A DNA stretch of 64,000 nt from Lepidonotus clava. Its lineage: Eukaryota > Annelida > Polychaeta > Phyllodocida > Polynoidae. The stretch lies in assembly GCA_936440205.1 (NCBI GenBank), contig OW387136.1, positions 11,938,788 to 12,002,787 on the forward strand. Direction: 5' to 3'. Below, in pieces: positions 1-13,112 of the stretch (positions are counted from its first letter, which is position 1; every line of letters starts with the position of its first letter). A program made the translations under genes and the position numbers. The notes beneath the pieces are model-generated. The model worked only from the letters and a program-made list of their open reading frames with translations. It did not search any database and was not told where the DNA came from.

Positions 1-3000
1 GACGAAGTTGACTGGCAGTGCTGTAGCATAGGCCAGCCCCAGTTTATATTAAACTCTATACAGAGAATGGTATTGAATCAAAACCCAAACTTGGAATTGA
101 AACTTCAAATTTTAACACATGATTCCCCACACCTTGGCGGTCATTTTGAGCCTATTCCCGTCCAATTCCGTGACGGGCCGTTTTGATTCTAACGAAAGCC
201 CCCTTTTTAACAGGCCGCCGACCTTGCGGGCCGTTTTTGAAGGGCTTGGGCTATCCCAGCATTCCAAGTAAATAGCTGGAAAAATTCGCCTTGGCCTGGG
301 CTTCGAAACGCTGGCTTCGGTTTGTTCGTGCGACGTTTCTAAGCGCCTCAAATAAGGGGACGAAGTTGACTGGCAGTGCTGTAGCATAGGCCAGCCCCAG
401 TTTATATTAAACTCTATACAGAGAATGGTATTGAATCAAAACCCAAACTTGGAATTGAAACTTCAAATTTTAACACATGATTCCCCACACCTTGGCGGTC
501 ATTTTGAGCCTATTCCCGTCCAATTCCGTGACGGGCCGTTTTGATTCTAACGAAAGCCCCCTTTTTAACAGGCCGCCGACCTTGCGGGCCGTTTTTGAAG
601 GGCTTGGGCTATCCCAGCATTCCAAGTAAATAGCTGGAAAAATTCGCCTTGGCCTGGGCTTCGAAACGCTGGCTTCGGTTTGTTCGTGCGACGTTTCTAA
701 GCGCCTCAAATAAGGGGACGAAGTTGACTGGCAGTGCTGTAGCATAGGCCAGCCCCAGTTTATATTAAACTCTATACAGAGAATGGTATTGAATCAAAAC
801 CCAAACTTGGAATTGAAACTTCAAATTTTAACACATGATTCCCCACACCTTGGCGGTCATTTTGAGCCTATTCCCGTCCAATTCCGTGACGGGCCGTTTT
901 GATTCTAACGAAAGCCCCCTTTTTAACAGGCCGCCGACCTTGCGGGCCGTTTTTGAAGGGCTTGGGCTATCCCAGCATTCCAAGTAAATAGCTGGAAAAA
1001 TTCGCCTTGGCCTGGGCTTCGAAACGCTGGCTTCGGTTTGTTCGTGCGACGTTTCTAAGCGCCTCAAATAAGGGGACGAAGTTGACTGGCAGTGCTGTAG
1101 CATAGGCCAGCCCCAGTTTATATTAAACTCTATACAGAGAATGGTATTGAATCAAAACCCAAACTTGGAATTGAAACTTCAAATTTTAACACATGATTCC
1201 CCACACCTTGGCGGTCATTTTGAGCCTATTCCCGTCCAATTCCGTGACGGGCCGTTTTGATTCTAACGAAAGCCCCCTTTTTAACAGGCCGCCGACCTTG
1301 CGGGCCGTTTTTGAAGGGCTTGGGCTATCCCAGCATTCCAAGTAAATAGCTGGAAAAATTCGCCTTGGCCTGGGCTTCGAAACGCTGGCTTCGGTTTGTT
1401 CGTGCGACGTTTCTAAGCGCCTCAAATAAGGGGACGAAGTTGACTGGCAGTGCTGTAGCATAGGCCAGCCCCAGTTTATATTAAACTCTATACAGAGAAT
1501 GGTATTGAATCAAAACCCAAACTTGGAATTGAAACTTCAAATTTTAACACATGATTCCCCACACCTTGGCGGTCATTTTGAGCCTATTCCCGTCCAATTC
1601 CGTGACGGGCCGTTTTGATTCTAACGAAAGCCCCCTTTTTAACAGGCCGCCGACCTTGCGGGCCGTTTTTGAAGGGCTTGGGCTATCCCAGCATTCCAAG
1701 TAAATAGCTGGAAAAATTCGCCTTGGCCTGGGCTTCGAAACGCTGGCTTCGGTTTGTTCGTGCGACGTTTCTAAGCGCCTCAAATAAGGGGACGAAGTTG
1801 ACTGGCAGTGCTGTAGCATAGGCCAGCCCCAGTTTATATTAAACTCTATACAGAGAATGGTATTGAATCAAAACCCAAACTTGGAATTGAAACTTCAAAT
1901 TTTAACACATGATTCCCCACACCTTGGCGGTCATTTTGAGCCTATTCCCGTCCAATTCCGTGACGGGCCGTTTTGATTCTAACGAAAGCCCCCTTTTTAA
2001 CAGGCCGCCGACCTTGCGGGCCGTTTTTGAAGGGCTTGGGCTATCCCAGCATTCCAAGTAAATAGCTGGAAAAATTCGCCTTGGCCTGGGCTTCGAAACG
2101 CTGGCTTCGGTTTGTTCGTGCGACGTTTCTAAGCGCCTCAAATAAGGGGACGAAGTTGACTGGCAGTGCTGTAGCATAGGCCAGCCCCAGTTTATATTAA
2201 ACTCTATACAGAGAATGGTATTGAATCAAAACCCAAACTTGGAATTGAAACTTCAAATTTTAACACATGATTCCCCACACCTTGGCGGTCATTTTGAGCC
2301 TATTCCCGTCCAATTCCGTGACGGGCCGTTTTGATTCTAACGAAAGCCCCCTTTTTAACAGGCCGCCGACCTTGCGGGCCGTTTTTGAAGGGCTTGGGCT
2401 ATCCCAGCATTCCAAGTAAATAGCTGGAAAAATTCGCCTTGGCCTGGGCTTCGAAACGCTGGCTTCGGTTTGTTCGTGCGACGTTTCTAAGCGCCTCAAA
2501 TAAGGGGACGAAGTTGACTGGCAGTGCTGTAGCATAGGCCAGCCCCAGTTTATATTAAACTCTATACAGAGAATGGTATTGAATCAAAACCCAAACTTGG
2601 AATTGAAACTTCAAATTTTAACACATGATTCCCCACACCTTGGCGGTCATTTTGAGCCTATTCCCGTCCAATTCCGTGACGGGCCGTTTTGATTCTAACG
2701 AAAGCCCCCTTTTTAACAGGCCGCCGACCTTGCGGGCCGTTTTTGAAGGGCTTGGGCTATCCCAGCATTCCAAGTAAATAGCTGGAAAAATTCGCCTTGG
2801 CCTGGGCTTCGAAACGCTGGCTTCGGTTTGTTCGTGCGACGTTTCTAAGCGCCTCAAATAAGGGGACGAAGTTGACTGGCAGTGCTGTAGCATAGGCCAG
2901 CCCCAGTTTATATTAAACTCTATACAGAGAATGGTATTGAATCAAAACCCAAACTTGGAATTGAAACTTCAAATTTTAACACATGATTCCCCACACCTTG

Positions 3001-6000
3001 GCGGTCATTTTGAGCCTATTCCCGTCCAATTCCGTGACGGGCCGTTTTGATTCTAACGAAAGCCCCCTTTTTAACAGGCCGCCGACCTTGCGGGCCGTTT
3101 TTGAAGGGCTTGGGCTATCCCAGCATTCCAAGTAAATAGCTGGAAAAATTCGCCTTGGCCTGGGCTTCGAAACGCTGGCTTCGGTTTGTTCGTGCGACGT
3201 TTCTAAGCGCCTCAAATAAGGGGACGAAGTTGACTGGCAGTGCTGTAGCATAGGCCAGCCCCAGTTTATATTAAACTCTATACAGAGAATGGTATTGAAT
3301 CAAAACCCAAACTTGGAATTGAAACTTCAAATTTTAACACATGATTCCCCACACCTTGGCGGTCATTTTGAGCCTATTCCCGTCCAATTCCGTGACGGGC
3401 CGTTTTGATTCTAACGAAAGCCCCCTTTTTAACAGGCCGCCGACCTTGCGGGCCGTTTTTGAAGGGCTTGGGCTATCCCAGCATTCCAAGTAAATAGCTG
3501 GAAAAATTCGCCTTGGCCTGGGCTTCGAAACGCTGGCTTCGGTTTGTTCGTGCGACGTTTCTAAGCGCCTCAAATAAGGGGACGAAGTTGACTGGCAGTG
3601 CTGTAGCATAGGCCAGCCCCAGTTTATATTAAACTCTATACAGAGAATGGTATTGAATCAAAACCCAAACTTGGAATTGAAACTTCAAATTTTAACACAT
3701 GATTCCCCACACCTTGGCGGTCATTTTGAGCCTATTCCCGTCCAATTCCGTGACGGGCCGTTTTGATTCTAACGAAAGCCCCCTTTTTAACAGGCCGCCG
3801 ACCTTGCGGGCCGTTTTTGAAGGGCTTGGGCTATCCCAGCATTCCAAGTAAATAGCTGGAAAAATTCGCCTTGGCCTGGGCTTCGAAACGCTGGCTTCGG
3901 TTTGTTCGTGCGACGTTTCTAAGCGCCTCAAATAAGGGGACGAAGTTGACTGGCAGTGCTGTAGCATAGGCCAGCCCCAGTTTATATTAAACTCTATACA
4001 GAGAATGGTATTGAATCAAAACCCAAACTTGGAATTGAAACTTCAAATTTTAACACATGATTCCCCACACCTTGGCGGTCATTTTGAGCCTATTCCCGTC
4101 CAATTCCGTGACGGGCCGTTTTGATTCTAACGAAAGCCCCCTTTTTAACAGGCCGCCGACCTTGCGGGCCGTTTTTGAAGGGCTTGGGCTATCCCAGCAT
4201 TCCAAGTAAATAGCTGGAAAAATTCGCCTTGGCCTGGGCTTCGAAACGCTGGCTTCGGTTTGTTCGTGCGACGTTTCTAAGCGCCTCAAATAAGGGGACG
4301 AAGTTGACTGGCAGTGCTGTAGCATAGGCCAGCCCCAGTTTATATTAAACTCTATACAGAGAATGGTATTGAATCAAAACCCAAACTTGGAATTGAAACT
4401 TCAAATTTTAACACATGATTCCCCACACCTTGGCGGTCATTTTGAGCCTATTCCCGTCCAATTCCGTGACGGGCCGTTTTGATTCTAACGAAAGCCCCCT
4501 TTTTAACAGGCCGCCGACCTTGCGGGCCGTTTTTGAAGGGCTTGGGCTATCCCAGCATTCCAAGTAAATAGCTGGAAAAATTCGCCTTGGCCTGGGCTTC
4601 GAAACGCTGGCTTCGGTTTGTTCGTGCGACGTTTCTAAGCGCCTCAAATAAGGGGACGAAGTTGACTGGCAGTGCTGTAGCATAGGCCAGCCCCAGTTTA
4701 TATTAAACTCTATACAGAGAATGGTATTGAATCAAAACCCAAACTTGGAATTGAAACTTCAAATTTTAACACATGATTCCCCACACCTTGGCGGTCATTT
4801 TGAGCCTATTCCCGTCCAATTCCGTGACGGGCCGTTTTGATTCTAACGAAAGCCCCCTTTTTAACAGGCCGCCGACCTTGCGGGCCGTTTTTGAAGGGCT
4901 TGGGCTATCCCAGCATTCCAAGTAAATAGCTGGAAAAATTCGCCTTGGCCTGGGCTTCGAAACGCTGGCTTCGGTTTGTTCGTGCGACGTTTCTAAGCGC
5001 CTCAAATAAGGGGACGAAGTTGACTGGCAGTGCTGTAGCATAGGCCAGCCCCAGTTTATATTAAACTCTATACAGAGAATGGTATTGAATCAAAACCCAA
5101 ACTTGGAATTGAAACTTCAAATTTTAACACATGATTCCCCACACCTTGGCGGTCATTTTGAGCCTATTCCCGTCCAATTCCGTGACGGGCCGTTTTGATT
5201 CTAACGAAAGCCCCCTTTTTAACAGGCCGCCGACCTTGCGGGCCGTTTTTGAAGGGCTTGGGCTATCCCAGCATTCCAAGTAAATAGCTGGAAAAATTCG
5301 CCTTGGCCTGGGCTTCGAAACGCTGGCTTCGGTTTGTTCGTGCGACGTTTCTAAGCGCCTCAAATAAGGGGACGAAGTTGACTGGCAGTGCTGTAGCATA
5401 GGCCAGCCCCAGTTTATATTAAACTCTATACAGAGAATGGTATTGAATCAAAACCCAAACTTGGAATTGAAACTTCAAATTTTAACACATGATTCCCCAC
5501 ACCTTGGCGGTCATTTTGAGCCTATTCCCGTCCAATTCCGTGACGGGCCGTTTTGATTCTAACGAAAGCCCCCTTTTTAACAGGCCGCCGACCTTGCGGG
5601 CCGTTTTTGAAGGGCTTGGGCTATCCCAGCATTCCAAGTAAATAGCTGGAAAAATTCGCCTTGGCCTGGGCTTCGAAACGCTGGCTTCGGTTTGTTCGTG
5701 CGACGTTTCTAAGCGCCTCAAATAAGGGGACGAAGTTGACTGGCAGTGCTGTAGCATAGGCCAGCCCCAGTTTATATTAAACTCTATACAGAGAATGGTA
5801 TTGAATCAAAACCCAAACTTGGAATTGAAACTTCAAATTTTAACACATGATTCCCCACACCTTGGCGGTCATTTTGAGCCTATTCCCGTCCAATTCCGTG
5901 ACGGGCCGTTTTGATTCTAACGAAAGCCCCCTTTTTAACAGGCCGCCGACCTTGCGGGCCGTTTTTGAAGGGCTTGGGCTATCCCAGCATTCCAAGTAAA

Positions 6001-9000
6001 TAGCTGGAAAAATTCGCCTTGGCCTGGGCTTCGAAACGCTGGCTTCGGTTTGTTCGTGCGACGTTTCTAAGCGCCTCAAATAAGGGGACGAAGTTGACTG
6101 GCAGTGCTGTAGCATAGGCCAGCCCCAGTTTATATTAAACTCTATACAGAGAATGGTATTGAATCAAAACCCAAACTTGGAATTGAAACTTCAAATTTTA
6201 ACACATGATTCCCCACACCTTGGCGGTCATTTTGAGCCTATTCCCGTCCAATTCCGTGACGGGCCGTTTTGATTCTAACGAAAGCCCCCTTTTTAACAGG
6301 CCGCCGACCTTGCGGGCCGTTTTTGAAGGGCTTGGGCTATCCCAGCATTCCAAGTAAATAGCTGGAAAAATTCGCCTTGGCCTGGGCTTCGAAACGCTGG
6401 CTTCGGTTTGTTCGTGCGACGTTTCTAAGCGCCTCAAATAAGGGGACGAAGTTGACTGGCAGTGCTGTAGCATAGGCCAGCCCCAGTTTATATTAAACTC
6501 TATACAGAGAATGGTATTGAATCAAAACCCAAACTTGGAATTGAAACTTCAAATTTTAACACATGATTCCCCACACCTTGGCGGTCATTTTGAGCCTATT
6601 CCCGTCCAATTCCGTGACGGGCCGTTTTGATTCTAACGAAAGCCCCCTTTTTAACAGGCCGCCGACCTTGCGGGCCGTTTTTGAAGGGCTTGGGCTATCC
6701 CAGCATTCCAAGTAAATAGCTGGAAAAATTCGCCTTGGCCTGGGCTTCGAAACGCTGGCTTCGGTTTGTTCGTGCGACGTTTCTAAGCGCCTCAAATAAG
6801 GGGACGAAGTTGACTGGCAGTGCTGTAGCATAGGCCAGCCCCAGTTTATATTAAACTCTATACAGAGAATGGTATTGAATCAAAACCCAAACTTGGAATT
6901 GAAACTTCAAATTTTAACACATGATTCCCCACACCTTGGCGGTCATTTTGAGCCTATTCCCGTCCAATTCCGTGACGGGCCGTTTTGATTCTAACGAAAG
7001 CCCCCTTTTTAACAGGCCGCCGACCTTGCGGGCCGTTTTTGAAGGGCTTGGGCTATCCCAGCATTCCAAGTAAATAGCTGGAAAAATTCGCCTTGGCCTG
7101 GGCTTCGAAACGCTGGCTTCGGTTTGTTCGTGCGACGTTTCTAAGCGCCTCAAATAAGGGGACGAAGTTGACTGGCAGTGCTGTAGCATAGGCCAGCCCC
7201 AGTTTATATTAAACTCTATACAGAGAATGGTATTGAATCAAAACCCAAACTTGGAATTGAAACTTCAAATTTTAACACATGATTCCCCACACCTTGGCGG
7301 TCATTTTGAGCCTATTCACGTCCAATTCCGTGACGGGCCGTTTTGATTCTAACGAAAGCCCCCTTTTTAACAGGCCGCCGACCTTGCGGGCCGTTTTTGA
7401 AGGGCTTGGGCTATCCCAGCATTCCAAGTAAATAGCTGGAAAAATTCGCCTTGGCCTGGGCTTCGAAACGCTGGCTTCGGTTTGTTCGTGCGACGTTTCT
7501 AAGCGCCTCAAATAAGGGGACGAAGTTGACTGGCAGTGCTGTAGCATAGGCCAGCCCCAGTTTATATTAAACTCTATACAGAGAATGGTATTGAATCAAA
7601 ACCCAAACTTGGAATTGAAACTTCAAATTTTAACACATGATTCCCCACACCTTGGCGGTCATTTTGAGCCTATTCCCGTCCAATTCCGTGACGGGCCGTT
7701 TTGATTCTAACGAAAGCCCCCTTTTTAACAGGCCGCCGACCTTGCGGGCCGTTTTTGAAGGGCTTGGGCTATCCCAGCATTCCAAGTAAATAGCTGGAAA
7801 AATTCGCCTTGGCCTGGGCTTCGAAACGCTGGCTTCGGTTTGTTCGTGCGACGTTTCTAAGCGCCTCAAATAAGGGGACGAAGTTGACTGGCAGTGCTGT
7901 AGCATAGGCCAGCCCCAGTTTATATTAAACTCTATACAGAGAATGGTATTGAATCAAAACCCAAACTTGGAATTGAAACTTCAAATTTTAACACATGATT
8001 CCCCACACCTTGGCGGTCATTTTGAGCCTATTCCCGTCCAATTCCGTGACGGGCCGTTTTGATTCTAACGAAAGCCCCCTTTTTAACAGGCCGCCGACCT
8101 TGCGGGCCGTTTTTGAAGGGCTTGGGCTATCCCAGCATTCCAAGTAAATAGCTGGAAAAATTCGCCTTGGCCTGGGCTTCGAAACGCTGGCTTCGGTTTG
8201 TTCGTGCGACGTTTCTAAGCGCCTCAAATAAGGGGACGAAGTTGACTGGCAGTGCTGTAGCATAGGCCAGCCCCAGTTTATATTAAACTCTATACAGAGA
8301 ATGGTATTGAATCAAAACCCAAACTTGGAATTGAAACTTCAAATTTTAACACATGATTCCCCACACCTTGGCGGTCATTTTGAGCCTATTCCCGTCCAAT
8401 TCCGTGACGGGCCGTTTTGATTCTAACGAAAGCCCCCTTTTTAACAGGCCGCCGACCTTGCGGGCCGTTTTTGAAGGGCTTGGGCTATCCCAGCATTCCA
8501 AGTAAATAGCTGGAAAAATTCGCCTTGGCCTGGGCTTCGAAACGCTGGCTTCGGTTTGTTCGTGCGACGTTTCTAAGCGCCTCAAATAAGGGGACGAAGT
8601 TGACTGGCAGTGCTGTAGCATAGGCCAGCCCCAGTTTATATTAAACTCTATACAGAGAATGGTATTGAATCAAAACCCAAACTTGGAATTGAAACTTCAA
8701 ATTTTAACACATGATTCCCCACACCTTGGCGGTCATTTTGAGCCTATTCCCGTCCAATTCCGTGACGGGCCGTTTTGATTCTAACGAAAGCCCCCTTTTT
8801 AACAGGCCGCCGACCTTGCGGGCCGTTTTTGAAGGGCTTGGGCTATCCCAGCATTCCAAGTAAATAGCTGGAAAAATTCGCCTTGGCCTGGGCTTCGAAA
8901 CGCTGGCTTCGGTTTGTTCGTGCGACGTTTCTAAGCGCCTCAAATAAGGGGACGAAGTTGACTGGCAGTGCTGTAGCATAGGCCAGCCCCAGTTTATATT

Positions 9001-12000
9001 AAACTCTATACAGAGAATGGTATTGAATCAAAACCCAAACTTGGAATTGAAACTTCAAATTTTAACACATGATTCCCCACACCTTGGCGGTCATTTTGAG
9101 CCTATTCCCGTCCAATTCCGTGACGGGCCGTTTTGATTCTAACGAAAGCCCCCTTTTTAACAGGCCGCCGACCTTGCGGGCCGTTTTTGAAGGGCTTGGG
9201 CTATCCCAGCATTCCAAGTAAATAGCTGGAAAAATTCGCCTTGGCCTGGGCTTCGAAACGCTGGCTTCGGTTTGTTCGTGCGACGTTTCTAAGCGCCTCA
9301 AATAAGGGGACGAAGTTGACTGGCAGTGCTGTAGCATAGGCCAGCCCCAGTTTATATTAAACTCTATACAGAGAATGGTATTGAATCAAAACCCAAACTT
9401 GGAATTGAAACTTCAAATTTTAACACATGATTCCCCACACCTTGGCGGTCATTTTGAGCCTATTCCCGTCCAATTCCGTGACGGGCCGTTTTGATTCTAA
9501 CGAAAGCCCCCTTTTTAACAGGCCGCCGACCTTGCGGGCCGTTTTTGAAGGGCTTGGGCTATCCCAGCATTCCAAGTAAATAGCTGGAAAAATTCGCCTT
9601 GGCCTGGGCTTCGAAACGCTGGCTTCGGTTTGTTCGTGCGACGTTTCTAAGCGCCTCAAATAAGGGGACGAAGTTGACTGGCAGTGCTGTAGCATAGGCC
9701 AGCCCCAGTTTATATTAAACTCTATACAGAGAATGGTATTGAATCAAAACCCAAACTTGGAATTGAAACTTCAAATTTTAACACATGATTCCCCACACCT
9801 TGGCGGTCATTTTGAGCCTATTCCCGTCCAATTCCGTGACGGGCCGTTTTGATTCTAACGAAAGCCCCCTTTTTAACAGGCCGCCGACCTTGCGGGCCGT
9901 TTTTGAAGGGCTTGGGCTATCCCAGCATTCCAAGTAAATAGCTGGAAAAATTCGCCTTGGCCTGGGCTTCGAAACGCTGGCTTCGGTTTGTTCGTGCGAC
10001 GTTTCTAAGCGCCTCAAATAAGGGGACGAAGTTGACTGGCAGTGCTGTAGCATAGGCCAGCCCCAGTTTATATTAAACTCTATACAGAGAATGGTATTGA
10101 ATCAAAACCCAAACTTGGAATTGAAACTTCAAATTTTAACACATGATTCCCCACACCTTGGCGGTCATTTTGAGCCTATTCCCGTCCAATTCCGTGACGG
10201 GCCGTTTTGATTCTAACGAAAGCCCCCTTTTTAACAGGCCGCCGACCTTGCGGGCCGTTTTTGAAGGGCTTGGGCTATCCCAGCATTCCAAGTAAATAGC
10301 TGGAAAAATTCGCCTTGGCCTGGGCTTCGAAACGCTGGCTTCGGTTTGTTCGTGCGACGTTTCTAAGCGCCTCAAATAAGGGGACGAAGTTGACTGGCAG
10401 TGCTGTAGCATAGGCCAGCCCCAGTTTATATTAAACTCTATACAGAGAATGGTATTGAATCAAAACCCAAACTTGGAATTGAAACTTCAAATTTTAACAC
10501 ATGATTCCCCACACCTTGGCGGTCATTTTGAGCCTATTCCCGTCCAATTCCGTGACGGGCCGTTTTGATTCTAACGAAAGCCCCCTTTTTAACAGGCCGC
10601 CGACCTTGCGGGCCGTTTTTGAAGGGCTTGGGCTATCCCAGCATTCCAAGTAAATAGCTGGAAAAATTCGCCTTGGCCTGGGCTTCGAAACGCTGGCTTC
10701 GGTTTGTTCGTGCGACGTTTCTAAGCGCCTCAAATAAGGGGACGAAGTTGACTGGCAGTGCTGTAGCATAGGCCAGCCCCAGTTTATATTAAACTCTATA
10801 CAGAGAATGGTATTGAATCAAAACCCAAACTTGGAATTGAAACTTCAAATTTTAACACATGATTCCCCACACCTTGGCGGTCATTTTGAGCCTATTCCCG
10901 TCCAATTCCGTGACGGGCCGTTTTGATTCTAACGAAAGCCCCCTTTTTAACAGGCCGCCGACCTTGCGGGCCGTTTTTGAAGGGCTTGGGCTATCCCAGC
11001 ATTCCAAGTAAATAGCTGGAAAAATTCGCCTTGGCCTGGGCTTCGAAACGCTGGCTTCGGTTTGTTCGTGCGACGTTTCTAAGCGCCTCAAATAAGGGGA
11101 CGAAGTTGACTGGCAGTGCTGTAGCATAGGCCAGCCCCAGTTTATATTAAACTCTATACAGAGAATGGTATTGAATCAAAACCCAAACTTGGAATTGAAA
11201 CTTCAAATTTTAACACATGATTCCCCACACCTTGGCGGTCATTTTGAGCCTATTCCCGTCCAATTCCGTGACGGGCCGTTTTGATTCTAACGAAAGCCCC
11301 CTTTTTAACAGGCCGCCGACCTTGCGGGCCGTTTTTGAAGGGCTTGGGCTATCCCAGCATTCCAAGTAAATAGCTGGAAAAATTCGCCTTGGCCTGGGCT
11401 TCGAAACGCTGGCTTCGGTTTGTTCGTGCGACGTTTCTAAGCGCCTCAAATAAGGGGACGAAGTTGACTGGCAGTGCTGTAGCATAGGCCAGCCCCAGTT
11501 TATATTAAACTCTATACAGAGAATGGTATTGAATCAAAACCCAAACTTGGAATTGAAACTTCAAATTTTAACACATGATTCCCCACACCTTGGCGGTCAT
11601 TTTGAGCCTATTCCCGTCCAATTCCGTGACGGGCCGTTTTGATTCTAACGAAAGCCCCCTTTTTAACAGGCCGCCGACCTTGCGGGCCGTTTTTGAAGGG
11701 CTTGGGCTATCCCAGCATTCCAAGTAAATAGCTGGAAAAATTCGCCTTGGCCTGGGCTTCGAAACGCTGGCTTCGGTTTGTTCGTGCGACGTTTCTAAGC
11801 GCCTCAAATAAGGGGACGAAGTTGACTGGCAGTGCTGTAGCATAGGCCAGCCCCAGTTTATATTAAACTCTATACAGAGAATGGTATTGAATCAAAACCC
11901 AAACTTGGAATTGAAACTTCAAATTTTAACACATGATTCCCCACACCTTGGCGGTCATTTTGAGCCTATTCCCGTCCAATTCCGTGACGGGCCGTTTTGA

Positions 12001-12179
12001 TTCTAACGAAAGCCCCCTTTTTAACAGGCCGCCGACCTTGCGGGCCGTTTTTGAAGGGCTTGGGCTATCCCAGCATTCCAAGTAAATAGCTGGAAAAATT
12101 CGCCTTGGCCTGGGCTTCGAAACGCTGGCTTCGGTTTGTTCGTGCGACGTTTCTAAGCGCCTCAAATAAGGGGACGAAG
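1..12179. repeat. 358-bp satellite array, 34 copies
   Basis: A head-to-tail array with a period of exactly 358 bp fills the window from its first base: 34 full units (1-12172) plus 7 bases of a 35th (12173-12179). Each unit starts here with GACGAAGTTGACTGGC by arbitrary phase. The copies look identical; the one difference I noticed is a C-to-A change at 7318 in copy 21. Within a unit the word GGGCCGTTTT occurs twice about 60 bp apart, hinting at an older subrepeat. A 91-codon minus-strand frame recurs in every unit but lacks any recognisable domain and is best read as a by-product of the repeat. The left edge lies outside the window; the right edge is abrupt. Such uniformity implies very recent homogenisation or assembly of one repeated read unit. 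Confidence 0.98.
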
Positions 12180-13110
12180 AAGAATGACAGGATACAGAGC
12201 CCATTTTGAAATCCCACTGACACCTAGCTACCAACAAGCAGAGATCAAGGATTCATTTATTCCAAACAACTCACAAATGATAGGGGGTACCCTGGAATTT
12301 TTCATTCAAGTCTGCCACTTTTCCTTATTTGAATATCAGCCACTCAAAGCAAGCCATTCCCTTCACCTCGGGACAGAAAGGTATATGACACTACAGATGG
12401 CGCCACAAATAAACCACTCTCGGCCCCAGCGACGTCACTCGGCCTAGGATAACGTCTCTGGTCAAAGTGCCTTTTTGGAGGTGGATCACCACATATCTAT
12501 GCATTTAAAACAATCAGATGATGGACATTTTATCCGATGGAGTTTTCTATTTTGAAGTATTTAAAAGAATGATGTGTCTGATGTTAGGATTTTATGAGTA
12601 TTTATTGATAATCTGCTCACCACAACCGGAACTATTTTCAATGGCGCTGGTACACGTGGAGCCGGAACTATGTTCTTAGGCTCTGACGTAAACAAGTAGC
12701 ATGTGCTCGGCGTCCATTTGTTGACAACTTTACTGCTGTAAACTAGGTAGGTTTGTAAGAGTTTGTGAGTGTAACCAGGTAAATAATTAATGTCAAGTAG
12801 TACATATATTTGAAATGCTACGTGGGGGACACTTTTAATCAAAAAATATCGAAGGATTACAGTTTTCAGAGAACTTTCATTTCGACTGACAGGACTTGGC
12901 ACTGTAACTGTGTACTTTGGCTTGTGTCAACACGAAAATCATATCATCAGAAAAGTGTTGCTGTGCAACTTAATATACCATCAGTTAGTCTAAGAATAAC
13001 ATATTCTATGTAAAAGACGTCAATGATTACGATTCTGGTCTCAAAAATATGATGCAACATGTCTTAGGGGCCGAAAACCGTCATTATCGGCGGCCGTTTT
13101 TAACGAATGG
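12180..13110. other. Unassigned DNA beside satellite
   Basis: No gene recognised. Short open frames occur on both strands (such as 12184-12447 and 12561-12902) but show no known motif, repeat or splice context. The segment 12380-12440 has a GGCGCCAC word reminiscent of LTR or MITE sequence, without any second end. The stretch just before 13111 carries one extra ATTATCGGC word like those of the neighbouring transposon. Confidence 0.4.
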
Positions 13111-13112
13111 TA

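Noticed and set aside
112-12237. A repeated 91-codon minus-strand frame, one per satellite unit
   Set aside because: It exists only because the 358-bp unit lacks a stop in that frame; there is no domain, promoter or codon evidence, and the single change seen alters an amino acid.
12561-12902. 113-codon minus-strand frame
   Set aside because: No motif, no splice context and composition like its surroundings.
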